Of a stretch of DNA of 21,474 nucleotides, positions 16,738 through 21,474 are shown piece by piece (positions within the stretch are counted from its first letter, which is position 1; every line of letters starts with the position of its first letter). The position numbers and the translations under genes were made by a program. Below the pieces are notes generated by a model that was not told where the DNA came from, made no database searches, and worked only from the letters and a program-made list of their open reading frames with translations. Source of the DNA: Flavobacteriia bacterium (GTDB lineage Bacteria; Bacteroidota; Bacteroidia; Flavobacteriales; Schleiferiaceae); NCBI GenBank assembly GCA_949516455.1, contig CATILC010000180.1, forward strand, positions 1 to 21,474. Reading direction: 5' to 3'.

Positions 16738-18113
16738 TGGAGCAACTGATATTGATCGTTTTTGCCCTGGGTTATTTGGCGATCACCCTTGAACACACCC
16801 TGAAAGTCGACAAACTCATCCCAGCACTGCTGATGATGGCACTTGCCTGGGCCGGTGTGGCTCTGGGGCTGGATGAATTCAGTAGCTGGTTCAACTCGCA
16901 GCATCACCACATGATGGACGGATCCGATGGCGGAGCGATCTTCTCGCAAATGGGCCACGAGGAACGCAGCCATGTGATGGAAGAAACGCTGCTCTATCAC
17001 TTCGGGAAAACCGCTGAGATCCTCATATTCCTCATGGGCGCGATGACCATTGTTGAGATCATCGATCATTTCGATGGCTTTGCCACCATCCAGCAGTTCA
17101 TAAGAACCCATAAAAAAAGAAGCCTGCTCTGGATCATGGCCATTTTGAGTTTTGTCCTCTCGGCCATCATTGACAACCTCACGGCCACCATTGTGTTGAT
17201 CTCCATCCTGCGTAAACTCGTCAAGTCATCTGAAGACCGATTGTGGTTTGCAGGTCTGATCGTCATTTCGGCCAATGCGGGTGGTGCTTGGTCGCCTATT
17301 GGAGATGTGACCACAACCATGCTGTGGATCGGCAAGAAAGTCAGTACAGCGAAGCTCGTGGAATACCTGATCGTGCCGTCTTTGGTCTGTATGATCATTC
17401 CTGTTTGGATCGCCAGTTTTCTCAAGCCCTTTCGCGGCACATTCGATGCACCCGAATCGGAGGGACAGCAAAACCCATATGGACCGCGCATGCTTTACAT
17501 CGGTCTGGGACTGATCGTTTTTGTGCCGATATTCAAAACGGTGACGCACCTCCCCCCCTACATCGGGATGATGCTCTCACTGGCCATCTTTTCGCTCATT
17601 TCAGAGGTCATCACCAACAGACATTTCAGCTTGCAGGCAGTCAACCGACAAGGAAATCAAACAGAAGGTTCTGCACACGATCGGAGCCCCACTTTCAAAG
17701 CGCTGCGCAAGATCGAGATGCCGTCCATCCTGTTCTTCCTCGGCATATTGATGACAGTGGCCGCTTTGGAAAGCCTCGGCATGGTGTACAACTTCGGCAG
17801 CGCTGTACAATCTGCCATGGACAACCGAGTTTTTGTTGTTCTCCTTGGCGTTGCTTCGGCCATTATCGACAACGTACCGCTAGTTGCCGCAAGCATGGGG
17901 ATGTTTCACGACGGAATGGACGCAGGCGTTTGGCACTTCATCGCCTATGCCGCGGGAACGGGAGGAAGCCTCTTGATCATTGGTTCCGCGGCAGGGGTTG
18001 TGGCCATGGGCATGGAACGGATCTCCTTCTTCTGGTACCTCAAAAAGATCAGTTGGCTGGCCGCCGTGGGCTACCTCTCTGGGGCTGCAGTCTATTTGCT
18101 TCTGAACACCTAA
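16734..18113 (+). CDS. nhaD: Na+/H+ antiporter, NhaD family
   Basis: 459 residues with about 11-13 hydrophobic segments. The two halves of the ion-transporter-superfamily fold show the matching motifs SAIIDNLTATIV (143-154) with ANAGGAWSPIGDVTTT (180-195) and, in the second half, SAIIDNVPLVAASMGM. These aspartates and polar residues are the likely ion path. It exchanges cytoplasmic Na+ (or Li+) for external protons, fitting a marine or sodium-using organism. Between the second and third hydrophobic segments is a histidine-rich loop (HHH at 57-59, further His at 75, 80, 89). Start is ATGATGGAG at 16734, overlapping the preceding stop by 4 nt; the second ATG at 16737 is equally possible. It is followed by 102 nt before exbB. 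Confidence 0.92.
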   Translation: MMEQLILIVFALGYLAITLEHTLKVDKLIPALLMMALAWAGVALGLDEFSSWFNSQHHHMMDGSDGGAIFSQMGHEERSHVMEETLLYHFGKTAEILIFLMGAMTIVEIIDHFDGFATIQQFIRTHKKRSLLWIMAILSFVLSAIIDNLTATIVLISILRKLVKSSEDRLWFAGLIVISANAGGAWSPIGDVTTTMLWIGKKVSTAKLVEYLIVPSLVCMIIPVWIASFLKPFRGTFDAPESEGQQNPYGPRMLYIGLGLIVFVPIFKTVTHLPPYIGMMLSLAIFSLISEVITNRHFSLQAVNRQGNQTEGSAHDRSPTFKALRKIEMPSILFFLGILMTVAALESLGMVYNFGSAVQSAMDNRVFVVLLGVASAIIDNVPLVAASMGMFHDGMDAGVWHFIAYAAGTGGSLLIIGSAAGVVAMGMERISFFWYLKKISWLAAVGYLSGAAVYLLLNT

Positions 18114-18191
18114 CATTATTGACATAGTTCAATATTCGGTGTCGAAAACTCCTCAGTGGGCATACGCAAACGCCAGGCGGTCGCGTTAATT

Positions 18192-18200
18192 TGGAGGTGA
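18192..18200 (+). promoter_or_regulatory. Extended Shine-Dalgarno sequence upstream of exbB
   Basis: TGGAGGTGA (18192-18200) contains GGAGGTGA, a near-perfect complement of the 16S 3' end, which is unusual in a phylum that seldom uses such sites. It lies about 15 nt before the ATG at 18216, longer than the usual 5-9 nt, and no in-frame start codon lies closer. The same stretch overlaps a TAATTTG -7-like string (18187-18193); both cannot function as drawn. Confidence 0.4.
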
Positions 18201-18215
18201 TATAATTCCTTACCC

Positions 18216-18908
18216 ATGTTTCTACAGATCCAGACGGCAGCGTCCGATACCACTGCCGCCCTCCCTGAGGTCAAGACCCTGTCCATCATGGAGCTCATTA
18301 CCAGCGGTGGTGTGGGCGGAACCCTGATCATGGGCGTACTCTTCACCCTTTCCATGCTGACCATCTACCTATTCATCGAACGGAATCGTCTGATCGGCCG
18401 GGCCTCTAAACTCGATGAGAATTTCATGAACCGTATCAAGCAGCATGTGCTGAACGGAAAGATGGATGCTGCGCTCGATCTGTGCAGAAGCAACGAAAGC
18501 CCAGTGGCCCGGATGATCGAAAAAGGACTGGGACGGATCGGCAAACCACTGAAAGACATCTCAGCGGCGATCGAAAATACCGGCAAGCTCGAGGTTTATC
18601 GGATGGAACAGAACCTGGCCACACTGGCCACCGTTTCTGGCGCCGCTCCAATGATCGGATTTTTGGGTACAGTCATCGGAATGATCCTCGCCTTCCACGA
18701 GATGGCTTCTGCCGGAGGGCAGATCGATGTGGAAATGCTGGCCGAAGGCATCTACACTGCCATGACCACCACCGTCGCCGGGCTCATCGTTGGGATCATG
18801 GCCTATGTGGGCTACAACTACCTCGTGCATCGCGTCGATAAGGTCGTTTATAGAATGGAAGCCAACACCACGGAATTCATGGACCTGCTCAACGATCCGT
18901 CCAAATGA
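18216..18908 (+). CDS. exbB: MotA/TolQ/ExbB proton channel family protein
   Basis: 230 residues with three transmembrane segments (about 36-54, 137-160 and 181-203) and a cytoplasmic loop between the first two, the ExbB/TolQ plan. The conserved core is SGAAPMIGFLGTVIGM (141-156) and GIYTAMTTTVAGLIVGI (178-194). With ExbD it conducts protons across the inner membrane and drives the TonB-type partner. It heads an operon with exbD, tonB and folC joined by 4-nt or similar overlaps. ExbB rather than TolQ is preferred because the third gene is TonB-like, and no tolA/tolB/pal is present. The short periplasmic N-terminus (about 30 residues) ends just before the first membrane helix. Confidence 0.92.
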   Translation: MFLQIQTAASDTTAALPEVKTLSIMELITSGGVGGTLIMGVLFTLSMLTIYLFIERNRLIGRASKLDENFMNRIKQHVLNGKMDAALDLCRSNESPVARMIEKGLGRIGKPLKDISAAIENTGKLEVYRMEQNLATLATVSGAAPMIGFLGTVIGMILAFHEMASAGGQIDVEMLAEGIYTAMTTTVAGLIVGIMAYVGYNYLVHRVDKVVYRMEANTTEFMDLLNDPSK

Positions 18909-19297
18909 ATCTTCGGGGGCGCAATAAGGTCCGGGCGGAATTCAGCATGGCCAGCATGACAGACATTGTCTTTTTGCTGCTTATCTTCTTTATGCTCACC
19001 TCCACTCTAGTCACTTCCAGCGCACTGGATATCGTCTTGCCCAAGAGCAAGGCTCAGTCGGTAAAGCGCCAAGATGTTACGGTCAGCATACACGCCGATC
19101 AGACCATCAAAGTGAACGAGAAAAAGGTATTGGAAAGTGAGCTGGAACGAATGCTCCTTCGTACCGTCGGTGCCCTTCCAGAAGCCGTTATCATCCTGAA
19201 TGCGGACGAAAGTGTTCCCACAGGAATGACCGTCAAGGTGATGGACATTGCCTACCGCAACAAACTCAAAATGGTTTTGGCCACCGATCCTCGATGA
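18905..19297 (+). CDS. exbD: ExbD/TolR family biopolymer transport protein
   Basis: 130 residues. A short cytoplasmic N-terminus is followed by one membrane helix (about 20-38) that starts with the essential acidic residue Asp20 in MTDIVFLLLIFFML. The periplasmic domain (about 42-130) has the ExbD pattern of beta strands and helices ending in LKMVLATDP. Asp20 is the expected proton-binding site of the ExbB-ExbD motor. The ATG overlaps the exbB stop (ATGA), and its own stop overlaps tonB in the same way, so the three are translationally coupled. Confidence 0.93.
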   Translation: MNLRGRNKVRAEFSMASMTDIVFLLLIFFMLTSTLVTSSALDIVLPKSKAQSVKRQDVTVSIHADQTIKVNEKKVLESELERMLLRTVGALPEAVIILNADESVPTGMTVKVMDIAYRNKLKMVLATDPR

Positions 19298-20076
19298 ATC
19301 CAGAAAAGGAGAAAAAAGATCGGAAGCTCGCCACTTATGGAAGCCTGGGCGTCCATGTCTTGCTTTTGCTGCTTTTTCTCTTTTTTGGCCTGCACTATAT
19401 GGAGCCGAAACCCGAAGACGGCATACCGGTGAACTTCGGTTATCAAGAGGCTGCAGGTGGGGCTGATTATGTAGAGGGACCAAACGCGGACGTCCAAAAC
19501 GAAGCTGCAAAAGCCGCTGCCAGCAGCAGCGACCCCGTTACACAGGAAGTGTTGACCCAAAATGTGGTGGATGCACCCAGCATCAATGAACAGACCGAGG
19601 AAGGCGCAGACAGTGAGAAGGACGAACAAGAACCCGAAAAGAAACCCAGCAATGCTTTGGAGAATGCGCTCAACCAGGCATTGAACTCAGGTGGCAGCTC
19701 AGAAGGAAACCAGACGGGCGAAGGCGATATGGGCGATCCGCAAGGCGACCCGAATGCACCGCATGGAGATGGTGGCGGCCTTGGCGGAGATGGGAATTAT
19801 CGGTTGGGAAGCCGAAAAGCCTTGGAAAAACCACTGCCGCAATACGATTGCAATGCCGAAGGCCGCGTTGTGGTCCTCATTCATGTGAACCGAAATGGTC
19901 GGGTTGAACGTGCCGACCCTGGCCGCATCACTCCCGACGGCATCAAGAGCACGACCACTTCCAATTGTTTGTACGAGCGAGCGCGCGTTGCGGCAATGAA
20001 AACCCGCTGGCAGGCCGATCCGGTCGCCATGGAAGCCCAGATCGGGTTCATCATCTACAACTTCAAAAAGCGTTGA
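19294..20076 (+). CDS. tonB: TonB-like energy transducer
   Basis: 260 residues. One N-terminal membrane helix (about 14-34) carries the TonB signature Ser17-x3-His21, matching Ser16/His20 of E. coli TonB that contact ExbD. The periplasmic linker (about 37-178) is not Pro/Lys-rich as in proteobacteria; it is acidic, then rich in Gly, Asn and Asp (GDPNAPHGDGGGLGGDGNY). The C-terminal domain (about 183-258) has RVVVLIHVNRNGRV and ends in QIGFIIYNFKKR, the beta-strand fold of TonB. Two cysteines (186, 225) flank this domain and could form a disulfide in the periplasm. It follows exbB-exbD with a 4-nt overlap. Which receptor it serves cannot be told. Confidence 0.85.
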   Translation: MNPEKEKKDRKLATYGSLGVHVLLLLLFLFFGLHYMEPKPEDGIPVNFGYQEAAGGADYVEGPNADVQNEAAKAAASSSDPVTQEVLTQNVVDAPSINEQTEEGADSEKDEQEPEKKPSNALENALNQALNSGGSSEGNQTGEGDMGDPQGDPNAPHGDGGGLGGDGNYRLGSRKALEKPLPQYDCNAEGRVVVLIHVNRNGRVERADPGRITPDGIKSTTTSNCLYERARVAAMKTRWQADPVAMEAQIGFIIYNFKKR

Positions 20077-21290
20077 GCGAATATTCGGCCACCATCGAAT
20101 GGCTATTTAAGCGCTTGCCCATGTTCCAACGCCAGGGAGGCGCTGCCTACAAGATGGATCTGAGCCGAACAGAAGCCCTTTGTGCGCATCTGGGCCATCC
20201 AGAGAAAGCCTTGCGTGTCATTCACATTGCAGGCACAAATGGCAAGGGAAGCCTGAGCCATATGTGGGCAGCCGCGCTTCAGCAACACGGCTATACCACC
20301 GGTCTTTTCACCTCCCCCCACCTGAAGGATTTCCGCGAGCGCATCCGAATAAATGGAATACCCATCTCAGAAGAGCATGTGGTGGAATGGGTGGATAAGA
20401 ACCGCCGCTTCCTGGAGGACTCAGGCATGAGTTTTTTCGAGATGAACGTAGGAATGGCCCTCGACATCTTCCAAGAGGAAAAAGTCGATTTCGCCGTGCT
20501 TGAGGTGGGCATGGGCGGACGCTTGGACTCCACGAATATTGTGGATCCGGAACTCTGTGTCATCACCAACATATCGATGGACCATCAAGCCTATTTAGGG
20601 AATTCGCGCGCCCAGATCGCCAGGGAAAAGGCGGGGATCATAAAAAAAGGTGTTCCTGTGCTGATCGGCGAATCCGATGAAGAGGTCCGTCCGGTGTTTG
20701 AGGAAATAGCAGACGAAAGAGGAGCGCCCTTGTTCTTCGCAGAATCCATGGATGTACCCGATTGGCCCATCGCGCTAAAGGGAAGTTATCAGGAAAAGAA
20801 CCGAAGAACATTCCTGGCCTCCACTCAGCTGTTCTCAAGTATTGGGTGGAAAGCGGATCTGCTGCGAAAAAGTCTGAGCGAAGGCATCGTACAGAGCGGC
20901 CTGCGCGGGCGATGGGAGATTCTTTCCGAGAGCCCTTTGACCATAGCCGATACCGGACACAACGAGGCCGCGGTACGACTGATCGTTGCGCAACTTAAAA
21001 GCACAACCAAAAAGAACTGGCATGTAGTCTGGGGAATGGCGGAAGACAAGGACATCAGCGGCATTCTCAAACTACTCCCCGTGGAATGGACCTACTACTG
21101 GTGCCGACCTGATGTGCCCCGCGGATTGGATGCCAATAAGCTGGCCCTGAAAGCCAAGGCATTGGGGCTAAATGGAAGCGTGCAGCCAGACGTGAACAGA
21201 GCGGTTTCAGATGCGCAGTCGCAATGTGATGAAGACGAAGGGGTTTTTATCGGCGGAAGCACATTCGTTGTGGCTGAAGTGCTCGACTGA
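20073..21290 (+). CDS. folC: Folylpolyglutamate synthase / dihydrofolate synthase
   Basis: I place the start at TTG 20073, giving 405 residues. Family members begin about 18-20 residues before LPMFQRQG, exactly where (M)SEYSATIEWLFKRLP starts, and the TTG overlaps the tonB stop as TTGA, like the other junctions of this operon. The frame is open back to 19965, but that part lies inside tonB. Motifs: the P-loop HIAGTNGKGS (51-60), TSPHLKDFRERIRING, EVGMGGRLDSTN and ITNISMDHQAYLG. The C-terminal domain contains TIADTGHNEAA. The enzyme adds glutamate to folates (and possibly to dihydropteroate) in the cytoplasm. Its place after tonB has no obvious functional logic; I recall the same order in other flavobacteria. 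Confidence 0.92.
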   Translation: MSEYSATIEWLFKRLPMFQRQGGAAYKMDLSRTEALCAHLGHPEKALRVIHIAGTNGKGSLSHMWAAALQQHGYTTGLFTSPHLKDFRERIRINGIPISEEHVVEWVDKNRRFLEDSGMSFFEMNVGMALDIFQEEKVDFAVLEVGMGGRLDSTNIVDPELCVITNISMDHQAYLGNSRAQIAREKAGIIKKGVPVLIGESDEEVRPVFEEIADERGAPLFFAESMDVPDWPIALKGSYQEKNRRTFLASTQLFSSIGWKADLLRKSLSEGIVQSGLRGRWEILSESPLTIADTGHNEAAVRLIVAQLKSTTKKNWHVVWGMAEDKDISGILKLLPVEWTYYWCRPDVPRGLDANKLALKAKALGLNGSVQPDVNRAVSDAQSQCDEDEGVFIGGSTFVVAEVLD

Positions 21291-21339
21291 CGCTTCGTTT
21301 ATGTCTTTTTACTGGTTATTGGCTTGCCTCAAATAAGCA

Positions 21340-21370
21340 TTTGCACTTCGTTCCTCCCCTTGTATATTTG
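21340..21370 (+). promoter_or_regulatory. tRNA-Val promoter
   Basis: TTTG (21340-21343), exactly 19 nt, then TATATTTG (21363-21370) matches the Bacteroidota -33/-7 consensus perfectly. Transcription should start about 6-8 nt downstream, just before the tRNA at 21383. Confidence 0.8.
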
Positions 21371-21382
21371 CCATCCCTTTTT

Positions 21383-21457
21383 GGGCGCATAGCTCAGTTG
21401 GTTTAGAGCATCTGCCTTACAAGCAGAGGGTCCGCGGTTCGAATCCGTGTGCGCCCA
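21383..21457 (+). tRNA. tRNA-Val (anticodon UAC)
   Basis: A full cloverleaf can be drawn: acceptor GGGCGCA (21383-21389) with TGCGCCC (21450-21456), D stem GCTC/GAGC, anticodon stem TCTGC/GCAGA around loop CTTACAA with anticodon TAC (21418-21420), and T arm CGCGG-TTCGAAT-CCGTG. The discriminator base is A (21457). CCA is not encoded and must be added afterwards. Anticodon UAC reads GUA and related valine codons. Only 17 bases follow in the window. Confidence 0.97.
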
Positions 21458-21474
21458 CAGACCGAAACCCTCAA

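Noticed and set aside
17243..18127. 294-codon open frame in another frame of nhaD
   Set aside because: Arg/His-rich composition typical of out-of-frame reading; the NhaD frame carries all the conserved motifs.
18117..18134. TATTGA-CATAGT-TCAATA hairpin after nhaD as a terminator
   Set aside because: Only six AT-rich pairs and no T run follows.
18119..18206. E. coli-type promoter before exbB (TTGACA at 18119-18124, TATAAT at 18201-18206)
   Set aside because: The boxes are 76 nt apart, far beyond a 17-nt spacer, and this phylum uses a different consensus.
19965..20072. Upstream extension of folC
   Set aside because: It lies within the TonB C-terminal domain in another frame; homologous sequence starts at the TTG.

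Overview
The window looks like chromosomal DNA from a bacterium of the phylum Bacteroidota, probably order Flavobacteriales. Three things point there: the partial 16S rRNA at the left end, the type IX secretion / gliding genes (porV, porU, a PorP/SprF homologue, gldJ), and promoters of the Bacteroidota type (-33 TTG or TTTG, -7 TAnnTTTG). The 16S fragment resembles the Cryomorphaceae/Schleiferiaceae part of the order from memory only. Base composition looks close to half G+C by eye, high for that order. I see no mobile element, CRISPR array, prophage or foreign-looking island.

Left part, minus strand (1-8835). In transcription order: porU (sortase-like peptidase of type IX secretion), porV (outer-membrane shuttle), pdhA and pdhC (pyruvate dehydrogenase E1 alpha and E2), a short-chain dehydrogenase, then the rrn promoter, leader and first ~497 nt of 16S rRNA, cut by the window edge. 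pdhB (E1 beta) is absent here.

Middle (9026-14291). A porP/sprF-like gene diverges from porU and is followed by the gliding lipoprotein gene gldJ, a strong terminator, and murF (last cytoplasmic step of peptidoglycan precursor synthesis). A minus-strand acyl-CoA dehydrogenase converges on murF and ends at a clear terminator.

Right part, plus strand (14357-21457). anmK (anhydro-MurNAc recycling), a Glu/Leu/Phe/Val-type amino acid dehydrogenase overlapping an NhaD sodium/proton antiporter by 4 nt, then a tightly overlapping exbB-exbD-tonB-folC operon whose last gene most likely starts at TTG. A tRNA-Val(UAC) with a near-ideal promoter closes the window.

The genes form a core-genome block: protein export and motility (PorU, PorV, PorP, GldJ), envelope building and recycling (MurF, AnmK), envelope energisation (ExbB/ExbD/TonB, NhaD) and central metabolism (PDH, acyl-CoA dehydrogenase, amino acid dehydrogenase, FolC). 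No intergenic stretch exceeds about 270 bases. I did not find a convincingly new system. The most interesting signals are regulatory: repeated TAnnTTTG boxes in front of genes, a perfect inverted repeat inside the rrn promoter spacer, the terminator placed just before murF, and the gene order around the type IX secretion genes.
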